Shown: piece after piece, positions 1-8,361 of the stretch | Layout: the number at the start of each line of letters is the position of its first letter | Position numbering within the stretch: the first letter of the stretch is position 1 | Assembly: GCF_002871795.1 (NCBI RefSeq) | Contig: NZ_PNHL01000005.1 | Location: 62,001-126,000 of the forward strand | Length of the DNA stretch: 64,000 nucleotides | Reading direction: 5' to 3' | Source of the DNA: Brachybacterium sp. UMB0905 | GTDB taxonomy: Bacteria; Actinomycetota; Actinomycetes; Actinomycetales; Dermabacteraceae | Made by a program: the position numbers and the translations under genes | Notes under the pieces: model-generated | Databases searched by the model: none | What the model was told of the DNA's origin: nothing | The model's input: the letters and a program-made list of their open reading frames with translations, nothing else

Positions 1-554
1 GGGACGCCCGTGAGATCGAGATGCACGTGGCCGAACCCGATGTCACGGTCAACGTGGTCGGCAAGCAGTGGAGCTGGGACATCAACTACGTGGATGAGGA
101 CGTCCACGAGGACGCCGGTGTGCAGTCCTTCCGCACCGGCGAGCCCGGTGCGGCTGAGTCGCTGCCGGTGATCTACCTGCCGGTGGACCAGACCGTCGAG
201 TTCCGCCTGGACTCCCGTGACGTCATCCACTCCTTCTGGGTCGTGGACTTCCTCTACAAGAAGGACATGTTCCCCGGCCACACCACGTCCTTCCAGGTCA
301 CCCCCACCCGCATCGGTGAGTACGAGGGCAAGTGCGCCGAGCTGTGCGGCGAGTACCACTCGGACATGCTGTTCATCGTCAAGGTGGTCAGCCAGGAGGA
401 GTACGACCAGCACATCCAGGAGCTGCGTGAGCGCGGCAACGAGGGACAGCTGGGTGTGGACCTGAGCCGCAACGAGCGGGAGTGGGAGATGCGCGAGAAG
501 CACGACGAGGTCGGCCCGCGCTACACCGAGCCCGCCGCGAACGAAGGGGAGTGA
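1..554 (+). CDS. ctaC: Cytochrome c oxidase subunit II, 5'-truncated by window edge
   Basis: This is the C-terminal part of subunit II of the aa3 oxidase, which carries the binuclear CuA centre that accepts electrons from cytochrome c. The frame is open to the left edge, so the signal peptide and two membrane helices lie outside. The visible part has the aromatic KQWSWDINY stretch, DVIHSFWV with the first CuA histidine, and CAELCGEYHSDM, which supplies the two Cys, Glu, His and Met ligands. A charged tail of about 60 residues follows. In actinobacteria electrons come directly from di-haem QcrC inside a bc1-aa3 supercomplex. ctaD follows after 3 nt, so the two are one operon. Confidence 0.96.
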   Translation, partial: DAREIEMHVAEPDVTVNVVGKQWSWDINYVDEDVHEDAGVQSFRTGEPGAAESLPVIYLPVDQTVEFRLDSRDVIHSFWVVDFLYKKDMFPGHTTSFQVTPTRIGEYEGKCAELCGEYHSDMLFIVKVVSQEEYDQHIQELRERGNEGQLGVDLSRNEREWEMREKHDEVGPRYTEPAANEGE

Positions 555-557
555 CCC

Positions 558-2273
558 GTGAGCACTGACGTCTCCGCTCCGACCACGCGGACCGCCGCGC
601 CCGCCCGGTTCCAGGACCACCGCAGCCATAGCCTGGGCTCGCAGTTCTTCAAGTTGCTGACCACCACCGATCACAAGCTGATCGGCATCATGTACATGGG
701 GATGGCGTTCGCGTTCTTCGCCTTTGGCGGCCTGCTCGCGCTCGGCATCCGCTCCGAGCTGTGGGAGCCCGGCCTGCAGGTCGTGGTCTCCAAGGACCAG
801 TACAACCAGCTGTTCACGATGCACGGCACGATCATGCTGCTGATGTTCGGCACGCCGCTGGTCAACGGCTTCGCGAACTACCTGGTGCCGCTGCAGATCG
901 GCGCCGTGGACATGGCCTTCCCGCGTCTGAACATGTTCGCGTTCTGGATCACCGGCTGGGGCTCGCTGATCGCCGTCTCCGGCTTCCTGACCCCGCAGGG
1001 CGCAGCGTCGTTCGGCTGGTTCGCCTATGCCCCGCTCTCGGACACCACGTTCTCCCCGGGACTCGGTGGTGACCTGTGGGTCTTCGGCCTGGCGCTGCAG
1101 GGCTTCGGTACGATCCTCGGCTCGGTCAACTTCATCACCACGATCCTGTGCATGCGCATGCCGGGCATGACGATGTTCCGGATGCCGATCTTCACCTGGA
1201 ACATCCTCATCACCGGTGTGCTGGTGCTGATGGCGTTCCCGCCGCTGGCTTCCGCGCTGCTGGCCCTGGGCGCGGATCGCCGCTTCGACGCGCTGATCTT
1301 CGATCCCGCCAACGGCGGCCCCGTGCTGTGGCAGCACCTGTTCTGGTTCTTCGGCCACCCCGAGGTGTACGTGCTGGCGCTGCCGTTCTTCGGCATCGCC
1401 TCCGAGATCGTCCCGACCTTCTCCCGCAAGCCGATCTTCGGGTACAAGACGCTGGTGGGCGCGACCATCTCGATCGCCGCGCTGTCGGTGACCGTGTGGG
1501 CGCACCACATGTACACCACCGGCGCCGTGATGCTGGACTTCTTCGCCTTCATGACGATGCTCATCGCCGTGCCCACGGGCGTGAAGTTCTTCAACTGGAT
1601 CGGCACCATGTGGCGCGGCTCGCTGACCTTCGAGACGCCGATGCTGTTCACCCTCGGGTTCCTCACCACGTTCATCTTCGGCGGCTTGACGGGCGTGATC
1701 CTGTCCTCGCCGGTGCTGAACTTCCACATCTCCGATACCTACTTCGTCGTCGCCCACTTCCACTACGTGATGGCCGGCACCGTGGTGTTCGAGATGTTCG
1801 CGGGCTTCTACTTCTGGTGGCCCAAGATGTTCGGCTACAAGCTCCATGAAGGCCTCGGCAAGATCCACTTCTGGCTGCTGGTCATCGGCTTCCACCTGAC
1901 GTTCCTCATCCAGCACTGGCTCGGTGTGGCCGGCGCCCCGCGCCGCTACGTGAACTACCTGGCGGAGGACGGCTTCGACTGGATGAACCAGATCTCCACC
2001 GTGGGCGCCTTCATCATGGCCGGGTCCACCCTGCCGTTCCTGCTGAACGTGGTCCTGACCCACGTGAAGGGTGAGAAGGTCACGGTCGATGACCCGTGGG
2101 GCTACGGGGCCTCCCTGGAATGGGCCACCTCCTGCCCGCCTCCGCGCCACAACTTCCACTCCCTCCCGCGCGTGCGCTCCGAGCGTCCCGCCTTCGACCT
2201 CCACCATCCCGAGGTCGCACTGCAGGACCACATGCTCGATGAGGAGCCCGCCCTGAACCCGAGGACGAACTGA
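558..2273 (+). CDS. ctaD: Cytochrome c oxidase subunit I
   Basis: This is the catalytic subunit of the aa3 oxidase, which reduces O2 at the haem a3-CuB site and pumps protons. It has 571 residues, normal for actinobacterial CtaD, with about 12 membrane helices. Ligands are visible: His89 (HGTIML), His267 and Tyr271 of the cross-linked pair in GHPEVY, His316-His317 in WAHHMY, and His400/His402 in AHFHYVMAG. It starts with GTG just after the ctaC stop, with a GAAGGGGAG ribosome-binding site inside the end of ctaC. ctaF follows after 1 nt. Confidence 0.98.
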   Translation: MSTDVSAPTTRTAAPARFQDHRSHSLGSQFFKLLTTTDHKLIGIMYMGMAFAFFAFGGLLALGIRSELWEPGLQVVVSKDQYNQLFTMHGTIMLLMFGTPLVNGFANYLVPLQIGAVDMAFPRLNMFAFWITGWGSLIAVSGFLTPQGAASFGWFAYAPLSDTTFSPGLGGDLWVFGLALQGFGTILGSVNFITTILCMRMPGMTMFRMPIFTWNILITGVLVLMAFPPLASALLALGADRRFDALIFDPANGGPVLWQHLFWFFGHPEVYVLALPFFGIASEIVPTFSRKPIFGYKTLVGATISIAALSVTVWAHHMYTTGAVMLDFFAFMTMLIAVPTGVKFFNWIGTMWRGSLTFETPMLFTLGFLTTFIFGGLTGVILSSPVLNFHISDTYFVVAHFHYVMAGTVVFEMFAGFYFWWPKMFGYKLHEGLGKIHFWLLVIGFHLTFLIQHWLGVAGAPRRYVNYLAEDGFDWMNQISTVGAFIMAGSTLPFLLNVVLTHVKGEKVTVDDPWGYGASLEWATSCPPPRHNFHSLPRVRSERPAFDLHHPEVALQDHMLDEEPALNPRTN

Positions 2274-2274
2274 C

Positions 2275-2691
2275 ATGAGAGCAATTGCTAAGGTTTTCTG
2301 GATCCTGGCGGCCTTCTTTCTGATCGTTGCGATCGCCTACGGGTTCCTGACCGGCATGTTTGAGCCGCACGGTGTCGAGCCGGTGGGCTTCCCCGCGTTC
2401 CTGGCGCTGACCGCAATGTTCGTGATGGTTGGCATGGCCATGAACCTCACGATCCGCAAGAATGAGCTGGGCGCCAGTGAGGACTTGGATGGCGAAGTCC
2501 ATCACGACGCCGGCGTGCAGGGCTCCTTCTCGCCCTACAGCTGGGCGCCGCTGTGGCTCTCTTCCGGGGCGGCACTGTGCTTCCTGGGCGTGGCCGCCGG
2601 CTGGTGGATCTTCGCCTTCGGCATCATCTTCACCGTGTACGGACTCCTGCAGTGGGTCCTCGAGTTCTCAGTGGGACAGCACGCCCACTGA
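2275..2691 (+). CDS. ctaF: Cytochrome c oxidase subunit IV, actinobacterial type
   Basis: A small membrane subunit (138 residues) of the actinobacterial aa3 oxidase. It has four hydrophobic segments: one at the N-terminus (FWILAAFFLIVAIAYGF), a second around residues 38-58, and a closely spaced pair at 92-130. It lies directly behind ctaD with 1 nt between the genes. The order ctaC-ctaD-ctaF and the size match the Rv2199c family of Mycobacterium. It is thought to stabilise the bc1-aa3 supercomplex; it binds no cofactor. The codons at the start (GCAATTGCTAAG) are richer in AT than the rest, which may ease initiation. Confidence 0.93.
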   Translation: MRAIAKVFWILAAFFLIVAIAYGFLTGMFEPHGVEPVGFPAFLALTAMFVMVGMAMNLTIRKNELGASEDLDGEVHHDAGVQGSFSPYSWAPLWLSSGAALCFLGVAAGWWIFAFGIIFTVYGLLQWVLEFSVGQHAH

Positions 2692-2710
2692 TCCTCCACG
2701 CAGTCCATCA

Positions 2711-2743
2711 CAGGCCCTGCTCCCACACCGGGGGCAGGGCCTG
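2711..2743 (+). terminator. Terminator after ctaCDF
   Basis: A perfect 10-bp stem, CAGGCCCTGC (2711-2720) with GCAGGGCCTG (2734-2743), is extended inward by TCCC/GGGG pairing to leave a 5-nt loop. It lies 19 nt after the ctaF stop. There is no clear T-run, as is usual in high-GC actinobacteria. Confidence 0.75.
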
Positions 2744-2814
2744 CTGCATCTGTACTGCTACCGTGAGCGCCATCAGCGCGCGGTGCCATCCGGAACGCGG
2801 AGGATAGAGAGCCG

Positions 2815-2851
2815 CTGACACGCAGTGAGTGCCGTCCGGCAGACGTGTCAG
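2815..2851. repeat. Nested inverted repeat upstream of the small gene at 2904
   Basis: Outer arms CTGACACG (2815-2822) and CGTGTCAG (2844-2851) enclose inner arms TGCCG (2830-2834) and CGGCA (2837-2841). It sits about 50 nt before the next start codon, so it could be a leader hairpin or a protein-binding site. The arms are perfect; the function is unknown. Confidence 0.4.
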
Positions 2852-2903
2852 AGCGACGCTGGGACGCAAGGAGTGCGGAAGCACCACGAAGGAGGGGCTG
2901 GAC

Positions 2904-3176
2904 ATGATCGACGCAGGCATCACGCCGGTGGGGCTCGCCGAGCGGGAGATCAGCCGACTGTTCGCCGATCGCGGCGGCCGTGAGGCAGCGGGCACCTGGG
3001 CGCGAGAAGTCCTTGCCGCGGCGGAACTCGATCCCCGGCGCAAGCCGCTGCGCTCCGTCCGCGCCCTGCGTCGGGCCGAGCGTCGTCTGAGCCCAATCGG
3101 CGCCCGATACCTGGTGGAGGTCGCCGCCGGGCGCACCCCGAGCCGCTGCACGCGCAGATCCCAGATCCTTATGTGA
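2904..3176 (+). CDS. Hypothetical protein, 90 residues
   Basis: I do not recognise this family. The ATG has a strong GAAGGAGGGG ribosome-binding site at 2888-2897, which favours it over the in-frame start at 2829. The product is basic, with an Arg-rich centre (RRKPLRSVRALRRAERR) and predicted helices but no signal peptide or membrane segment. The last 15 residues (TPSRCTRRSQILM) look less protein-like, so the 3' end may be frame-shifted or newly acquired. It is the first gene after the ctaF terminator and stands alone at the left edge of the accessory block. Confidence 0.5.
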   Translation: MIDAGITPVGLAEREISRLFADRGGREAAGTWAREVLAAAELDPRRKPLRSVRALRRAERRLSPIGARYLVEVAAGRTPSRCTRRSQILM

Positions 3177-3495
3177 CGCCGATGCAACGGTGCGGCCACA
3201 TCTCTTGTCGCGGAGACGCAGCCTTGGACGTTGTCGGGGATTACTGGCTCTACACAGATGAGGGCGTAGCTGGTGGTGCGCGTCGGTCTTGGGGTAGGGG
3301 AGCGAGGCTTCGGCGTACTGGAAGCTCGGACTCAACCTGCATGATTAAGGGTTCGCGGGCAGCGCGATCATCTCCGATGCCGCCAGGATCGGTGAGGTCA
3401 TGGACCACGGCACCGTCAGCTGCCTGTAGGACGCACCGGGCTGAATGACCATCCGCCGGATGACGGCTCGCGCTCCTCCTCCCGTCGGACGTCGT
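3177..3495. other. Intergenic stretch with no supported gene
   Basis: About 320 bases between the small hypothetical gene and the 3' end of the GntR gene. Short open frames occur on both strands, but none has a ribosome-binding site, coding-like composition or a recognisable domain. It may be decayed accessory DNA. I see no convincing terminator here. Confidence 0.5.
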
Positions 3496-4287
3496 TCAGG
3501 TACCGCCCTTCTCCTCACCGTCCGTTGCCCCAGTGACGCCGTTACTGTCCGCAGTGGCCTCGCCCGGCGGCTCTGCGCGGCTTAACCGCACCCTGATCCC
3601 GTCGAAGTGGTCCCGCATACGGACCCGGTACAGATCTACGTCACCGCGCTCGATCGCCTCCAGGATCCGTTGGTGCCAGCCCCAGGCTTCATGCGGAGTG
3701 AACTGGGGACCTGGAAGGACCGGGTCTATTTGATGGAACGCAGCCCAGAAGATCTCTTGTAGCTCGGCGACCAGGCCGTTGTCGAGGGGAGCGTAGAGGG
3801 TCTCGTGGAAGGCGAGATCTTCCTCAGGGAAATACTCGCCGGCGTCGGCTCGGTGGCGCATTTCGCTGGTGATCGCGCGCAGTTGCTCAGTACCGGTCAC
3901 GGCATGGCGCTGCACCACGTCACTGGCGAGCCCTACCTCGAGCGCCTCGCGCAGCTGCAGCAGATTCCGCACCTCACGGAGATCCTCGGGTGCGGACTTT
4001 CGCAACCGAAAGGAGAGGAAGTCTTGCAGCGGAGCGAGGGGGAGAGCACCGACAAAGGTGCCGTGGCCATGGCGCACATCCACATAGCCGAGCGCCTGCA
4101 ACGCCTTGATAGCCTCGCGCACTGCATTGCGTGAGGCGCCCAGCAGACTCACCAACTTGCTCTCAGTGGGCAACAGGTCTCCGGGCTGTAGGCCCCACTC
4201 CAGGATCAGTTGTTTTATGGATTCGCGCAGGCGCTCCTGATTGGAGGTCTCTCTGGCAGGGGCAGTGCTCGAGGGCTCGGCATTCAT
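3496..4287 (-). CDS. GntR-family transcriptional regulator, FadR/FCD type
   Basis: A likely repressor of the sialic-acid cluster. Residues 17-80 form a GntR winged helix (TESKLVSLLGASRNAVREAI, then a GHGTF wing). Residues about 100-235 are an all-helical FCD effector domain with the metal-binding type Asp/His pattern (EDLAFHETL, then H near WGWHQRIL). The product has 263 residues, normal for FadR-like proteins. The start is set by a 4-nt ATGA overlap with the upstream lyase stop; an upstream in-frame extension lies inside that gene. It is the last gene of the sialidase-lyase-regulator operon. The effector may be sialic acid or a breakdown product; that is inference from context. Confidence 0.9.
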   Translation of the reverse strand: MNAEPSSTAPARETSNQERLRESIKQLILEWGLQPGDLLPTESKLVSLLGASRNAVREAIKALQALGYVDVRHGHGTFVGALPLAPLQDFLSFRLRKSAPEDLREVRNLLQLREALEVGLASDVVQRHAVTGTEQLRAITSEMRHRADAGEYFPEEDLAFHETLYAPLDNGLVAELQEIFWAAFHQIDPVLPGPQFTPHEAWGWHQRILEAIERGDVDLYRVRMRDHFDGIRVRLSRAEPPGEATADSNGVTGATDGEEKGGT

Positions 4288-5276
4288 GACGCGACCATGC
4301 GATCGGTGCCCGAGAGTGCTCCTCGTGGGGAGGGACCGTGGGCGCGCAGTAGCGCCGCGACGCGTGCCCGGTCCGTGTCGTCGTAGAGCACCGACGGTGG
4401 AGCGCAGCGGTCTTCGTCGATCAAGTCGAGGAGTTTCATCGCCGCCTTGAAGGCGCCGAGTGCCCGGGAGGAGTCGCCCATCTGCGTATGTGTTGGAATC
4501 GCGACGATCGCGAACAGCTCCCGCAGTCTCTGTTGCTCCGCATCGCAAGCCGCGTCATCGACCCCGGCTGTTGAATAGATCCGCACGTAGCCGACAGGAT
4601 CCACGTTCCCGAGCCCGGGCACCAGCCCGTCGGCTCCGGCGCGCAGCGACTCTGCGGCTAGGGTTTCAGAGCCGGAGAGAACTCGGAAAGCGTCCAGGCC
4701 TCGCTCGCGCCGTCCGGTTAGAAGCGCGGCCAGGTAGTCAAGATCCCCGGACGAGTCCTTGTACCCGGCTAAGGTACCGTCCTCTGCGAGGTCCAGGACC
4801 GTTGTGACGGGGATCGACACCCCGTTCACCCGCGGTGGGTTTTCGTATCCGAACAGCGGTAGTTCCCCGAGCTCCTGCTTGATACGTCGGAAATGCGCGG
4901 CGATCTCCGCTGGCCCCGTCGCAGCGAAGAAGGGGGCGGTGGCGACCGCACCGTCAGCCCCGAAGCCCATGAGCAGCCGAACCTGCGCGGCCGCGCGCTC
5001 CGAGGCGGTGTCGGAGACGCCGACGAGCACAGGGACTCGACCCGCGACGTGGTCGACCGTCGTGCGCACGACAGCCACCCGCTGTCGGTCCGTGAGGAAG
5101 CCGAACTCTCCGCTGGTCCCGAGCGCGAACACACCGTCGACCCCATTGTTGATCAGGTGGTCGAGGTGACGTCGCAGCGAGGGGGAGTCGATCTCGCCGC
5201 CGGGGGTCAGCGGTGTGCACAGCGGGATTACGACCCCGGTTCCGGGCCGGGTTTGAGCGGCGGCGATGGTGGTCAT
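4284..5276 (-). CDS. nanA: N-acetylneuraminate lyase / dihydrodipicolinate synthase family aldolase
   Basis: A class I (Schiff-base) aldolase with a TIM barrel, 330 residues. Visible features are GTSGEF (residues 53-58, the carboxylate-binding loop), Tyr144 in GYENP and Lys173 in AGYKDSSGD, which forms the Schiff base. The position between a sialidase and a GntR regulator, overlapping both by 4 nt, suggests cleavage of N-acetylneuraminate to N-acetylmannosamine and pyruvate. The loop reads GTSGE, not the usual GSTGE (lyase) or GTTGE (DHDPS), and no mannosamine kinase or epimerase lies nearby. The superfamily is therefore sure but the substrate is not. Confidence 0.85.
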   Translation of the reverse strand: MTTIAAAQTRPGTGVVIPLCTPLTPGGEIDSPSLRRHLDHLINNGVDGVFALGTSGEFGFLTDRQRVAVVRTTVDHVAGRVPVLVGVSDTASERAAAQVRLLMGFGADGAVATAPFFAATGPAEIAAHFRRIKQELGELPLFGYENPPRVNGVSIPVTTVLDLAEDGTLAGYKDSSGDLDYLAALLTGRRERGLDAFRVLSGSETLAAESLRAGADGLVPGLGNVDPVGYVRIYSTAGVDDAACDAEQQRLRELFAIVAIPTHTQMGDSSRALGAFKAAMKLLDLIDEDRCAPPSVLYDDTDRARVAALLRAHGPSPRGALSGTDRMVAS

Positions 5277-6481
5277 GGGTGCTGCTCCTTGGGATGGCCG
5301 ACCGCTCGGAGCGCGGTCGGGAGGTCGATGGTGATCAGGTCCAGGCGCTCGTGCGTCGTTTTGTCCCCGGTCTCGACAAGTACATGCACCGCTTCCGGCC
5401 CGACGGCGATGTCCGAGTAGCCGGCTGGCCCCTCCATCAGGAGGCCGACGGGTCGGCACATGGTGCCTGAAGAGGCGGAGGCCGACGTGCCTGCTGCCGA
5501 AGACCTAACCTTCGAGCTTCCTGAACTAGCCGGGTTGGGGCCGAGCAAAGCGTGTAGCGCCAGATCGCGACGCGACTCCATCCGCAGCGGCGCGCAGAGC
5601 AGGGCAGGACCACCAGGGAGGGCATCCAGTCCGACTTGGAGGCGCGGCCCCGCAAAGCCGGTCAGGATATGGGTAGCCCCCAGCGTCTCGCCGCCATCTC
5701 TAGTCCGGGCGAGCAATCGTGTGCACGCCTCGGAGCGGTGCTCGTTGCGCATCGTCACGAGTGACTCAGAGGGGGCGGCGGGATCGATGCACAGCGCGGA
5801 CTCATTCGGGCCAGAGGCGCCATTTATGCCGCCAGTGACCCAGCCGATCCGCCACGTGCGTCCGTCGTCGTCGCTCAGCAGGCCATGTGCGCCGTAGGGA
5901 GAGGTGGCGGAAGTGCCAAGGACAGAGTGGTTTGCGGCTGCGACGAGCCTCCCGGAGGGGAGCCGGATCCCGTGCCCGGGCCCGGTCGCATACCAGCCCC
6001 AGTCCTTCCGCTTCGCCTCTGTGGTGATCTCTCTGTCCTCGCGCACCTCGAGGTCACGGGAGAGACGCGTGAGGTGAACGCGGCGGCTCTGGGTGGTATC
6101 CACTGCGCCGGCGAGGATGTCGCGTTCGGTGGCAGTAGCGGCGTTCGAAGTGGTCAGGAGCACGATGTCTCCGTCAGCTGCCTCGATCGGGACAGGGTTG
6201 CCTCGTGTGCCGCCCGCTCCGTGCGCGACCGTCACGGGCACACCGAAAGAATCGCCTTCGTCGTCGGAGACCGTGGCGATGACGTCGATCTGCCCCGTAT
6301 CCCCGGCGTTCTCGTGGCGCGCCTCCGCGAAAACGACGAGTCGACCGTCCCGGCAGCGCAGGAGTGCAGGGATCCGCACCGCTGTAATGCCGAGCCGCGC
6401 AGCGTCCAGCACCGTCTTTTTCGTAGAGGCAAGCAGGGGCGGGGTCTTAGTGGACTCGGGCGACAGCCGTGCTGAGGACAT
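5273..6481 (-). CDS. Sialidase (neuraminidase), GH33, without signal peptide
   Basis: An exo-alpha-sialidase-type six-bladed propeller, probably cytoplasmic. The arginine of the F/YRIP motif is in TAVRIPAL (Arg36). The acid/base Asp region is NAGDTGQIDV, the nucleophilic Tyr is in PAGYSDIAV, and Asp boxes appear as SDDEGDSF, SDDDGRTW and TRDGGETL. I chose ATG at 6481 because a -10 box lies 7 nt upstream and the RIP motif then falls near residue 36, as in family members. An in-frame ATG at 6586 would add 35 residues but has no ribosome-binding site. There is no signal peptide, so it would act on imported sialylated sugars. It is the first gene of a three-gene overlapping operon. Confidence 0.88.
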   Translation of the reverse strand: MSSARLSPESTKTPPLLASTKKTVLDAARLGITAVRIPALLRCRDGRLVVFAEARHENAGDTGQIDVIATVSDDEGDSFGVPVTVAHGAGGTRGNPVPIEAADGDIVLLTTSNAATATERDILAGAVDTTQSRRVHLTRLSRDLEVREDREITTEAKRKDWGWYATGPGHGIRLPSGRLVAAANHSVLGTSATSPYGAHGLLSDDDGRTWRIGWVTGGINGASGPNESALCIDPAAPSESLVTMRNEHRSEACTRLLARTRDGGETLGATHILTGFAGPRLQVGLDALPGGPALLCAPLRMESRRDLALHALLGPNPASSGSSKVRSSAAGTSASASSGTMCRPVGLLMEGPAGYSDIAVGPEAVHVLVETGDKTTHERLDLITIDLPTALRAVGHPKEQHP

Positions 6482-6488
6482 GGGACGT

Positions 6489-6517
6489 ACTATCTCAAAG
6501 CCCGAATCGTGGGGCAA
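6489..6517 (-). promoter_or_regulatory. Promoter of the sialidase-lyase-GntR operon
   Basis: On the minus strand TTGCCC (6512-6517) and GATAGT (6489-6494) are separated by exactly 17 nt. The -10 box ends 7 nt before the ATG at 6481, so the transcript may be leaderless. This is a sequence-based prediction. Confidence 0.45.
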
Positions 6518-6647
6518 GAGAGGGTGGTCTGCGGATGCGCGACCGCCGTCGACCTCCTCAAAGACCGGGTGTAAATCGCTATTCATGCAGGTTGGTGCCG
6601 CGGTGATGCCTCATCATCCACGCTGGCCTCCGTCCTGGCGCGAGGGG

Positions 6648-6709
6648 TTGTGAGGTGGGATGTCCTCTGGCATAGTGGCGTCCATCGTTCCGTCGAGGAG
6701 GTCGGAACG
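6648..6709 (+). promoter_or_regulatory. Promoter and inverted repeat before the ABC transporter operon
   Basis: TTGTGA (6648-6653) and CATAGT (6671-6676) are 17 nt apart, a good spacing. About 10 nt downstream is a perfect inverted repeat, CGTTCCG (6686-6692) and CGGAACG (6703-6709), with a 10-bp spacer. Such a site could bind the dimeric GntR regulator or fold as a leader hairpin. The arms are certain; the role is inferred. Confidence 0.45.
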
Positions 6710-6731
6710 GCTCACGAGGGAGGGTCTCGAC

Positions 6732-8357
6732 ATGGTCCAGATGACGCGACGTGCAGCGTTGGTGGGTGGATTGGCCGCAATAACCGCGAGCGGCTCAATA
6801 AGCGCGTGCGACTCGAGCAGTAGCCCGAAGGATGTTCAGCAGGCCAACTCGGGCGTAGAGCTGCCCACCTACACCAAATATGAGGGAGTCGCCCCTGATT
6901 GGGCCGGGGACGACGTGCTGCTGGACGGCTTCAAGGAGTATCCGGCCGACCCCGTAGTTGGTGTCAATGAGCCGCCAGGAGACGGCACTCCGATCAGCTT
7001 CATCACCAACATTCCCGGTGCGATCCCGCCCCAACGGGGATCGAACCCGTTCTGGGCGGCCATCGAGGAGAAGATCGGCTCCGAACTGCACATCGAGATG
7101 GCGCCCAACGCTGACTACCAAACGAAGTTCCAGACCAAGATCGCCAGCGGCGATCTCCCCGACCTCATCAACATCCCCACCAACATCTCGGACGTGCCCG
7201 GTCTGCTCGAAGCCACCTGCATGGACATCACCGAGCATGTCGCTGGGGACGCAATTTCGAAGTACCCCTATCTCGCAAACCTCGGGCCGGAGTATTGGAA
7301 GGGTTGTGTCGCGAACGGCGCGATCTACGGTGTGCCCGTCCCGCGGCTGTTCTCCCGCAACTTCTCCCTGCTGACCCGCCGCGACCTGTTCGAAAAGGCG
7401 GGTATTGACCCCGATGTCCAACCGGAGACATGGGAGGAGCTCGTGGATCTGTGCGCTGAGCTCACTGACGCGAAGCGCGGGCGCTGGGCGCTGACCACCA
7501 TGCCCGGCAATCTCGCGAACATGGCGGCGGGCGTGCCCAATGAGTGGCAGCGAGCCGAGGACGGCACGTTCACCCATTTCATTGAGCACGAGAATATCGC
7601 TGCGAGCCTCGAGGCGCAGTTACAGCTGTGGGAGGCAGGGGTCGTCAACCCTGACGCTTACACCGCGAACTCCAGCACCAAGAAGGAGTGGTTCACCGGT
7701 GGGACCGCTGCGATTGACTTCGACTCCTTTGTAGCATGGACTCAGTACGAGTCGGCCTCCGCTTCGGTTGAAGACTTCTCTGTCGGCGGGATTATTGCGC
7801 CCTCTTATCAGGGTGCCGAACCATTCACCTGGTTGGGCGGAGCGCTGAACAACATCACCGGTTTCAACGCGGCATCCGGGCACTCAGTCGAGACATTGCT
7901 AGCGGTCGCAAACTGGTTCGCAGCGCCCTTCGGTACCGCCGAGTACCTCGAAAAGAAGTACGGCACCGAGGGGGAGCAGTACAAGCTCGACGGCACCGAT
8001 CCCATCCCCACCGATCGCGGTGTGCGCGAGACCGGGATTGGTCTGCAGTACATCTGCGACTCCCCGATGGCGTATTACTTCCCGGGCGATCCTGGGGTTC
8101 CCGAGCGGCAGTATGCGGTGCAGGAGAGGATGTCCCAGAATCTTTCGCAGAACGCAGCCTACGGTCTGTACTCCGAAACCCTCGACCAGAAAGGCGGAGA
8201 CCTCACCAGCCCCGTCTGGGATGCGATGAGTCAGATGGCGCAGGGCAAGCGCCCCATCTCCGAGTTGCCCGAGGTCGTGAAGACCTGGCGGGACGCGGGC
8301 GGCGCCAAGGCTGCCGAGGAGCTTGCAGAGGCGTATGAGGCCTCCGGGATCGAGTGA
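6732..8357 (+). CDS. ABC transporter substrate-binding lipoprotein (CUT1, LplA-like)
   Basis: An extracytoplasmic binding protein of 541 residues for a carbohydrate importer. The N-terminus has a twin-arginine-like MTRRAALVGG and a lipobox ending at Cys26 (SISAC), so it should be lipid-anchored outside the membrane. The length and the two following LplB/YtcP-type permeases place it with the large LplA-like binding proteins that take up complex glycans. The ATG at 6732 has a GAGGGAGGG site 7 nt upstream. The likely ligand is sialic acid or a sialylated oligosaccharide, inferred from the flanking sialidases. No ATPase gene is in the operon; CUT1 systems often share one. Confidence 0.9.
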   Translation: MVQMTRRAALVGGLAAITASGSISACDSSSSPKDVQQANSGVELPTYTKYEGVAPDWAGDDVLLDGFKEYPADPVVGVNEPPGDGTPISFITNIPGAIPPQRGSNPFWAAIEEKIGSELHIEMAPNADYQTKFQTKIASGDLPDLINIPTNISDVPGLLEATCMDITEHVAGDAISKYPYLANLGPEYWKGCVANGAIYGVPVPRLFSRNFSLLTRRDLFEKAGIDPDVQPETWEELVDLCAELTDAKRGRWALTTMPGNLANMAAGVPNEWQRAEDGTFTHFIEHENIAASLEAQLQLWEAGVVNPDAYTANSSTKKEWFTGGTAAIDFDSFVAWTQYESASASVEDFSVGGIIAPSYQGAEPFTWLGGALNNITGFNAASGHSVETLLAVANWFAAPFGTAEYLEKKYGTEGEQYKLDGTDPIPTDRGVRETGIGLQYICDSPMAYYFPGDPGVPERQYAVQERMSQNLSQNAAYGLYSETLDQKGGDLTSPVWDAMSQMAQGKRPISELPEVVKTWRDAGGAKAAEELAEAYEASGIE

Positions 8358-8361
8358 CCCC

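Noticed and set aside
3240..3380. A tRNA-like T-arm (GGGTTCGCGGG) in the gap before the GntR gene
   Set aside because: No matching acceptor, D or anticodon stems can be folded around it.
3173..3448. A 91-codon frame on the + strand after the small hypothetical gene
   Set aside because: It overlaps the previous stop, has no ribosome-binding site and reads as Arg/Ser/Gly-rich sequence.
4288..4548. Longer N-terminus for the GntR regulator
   Set aside because: The extra 87 residues lie inside the lyase gene and are Arg/Gly-rich. The ATGA overlap at 4284-4287 gives the normal GntR start.
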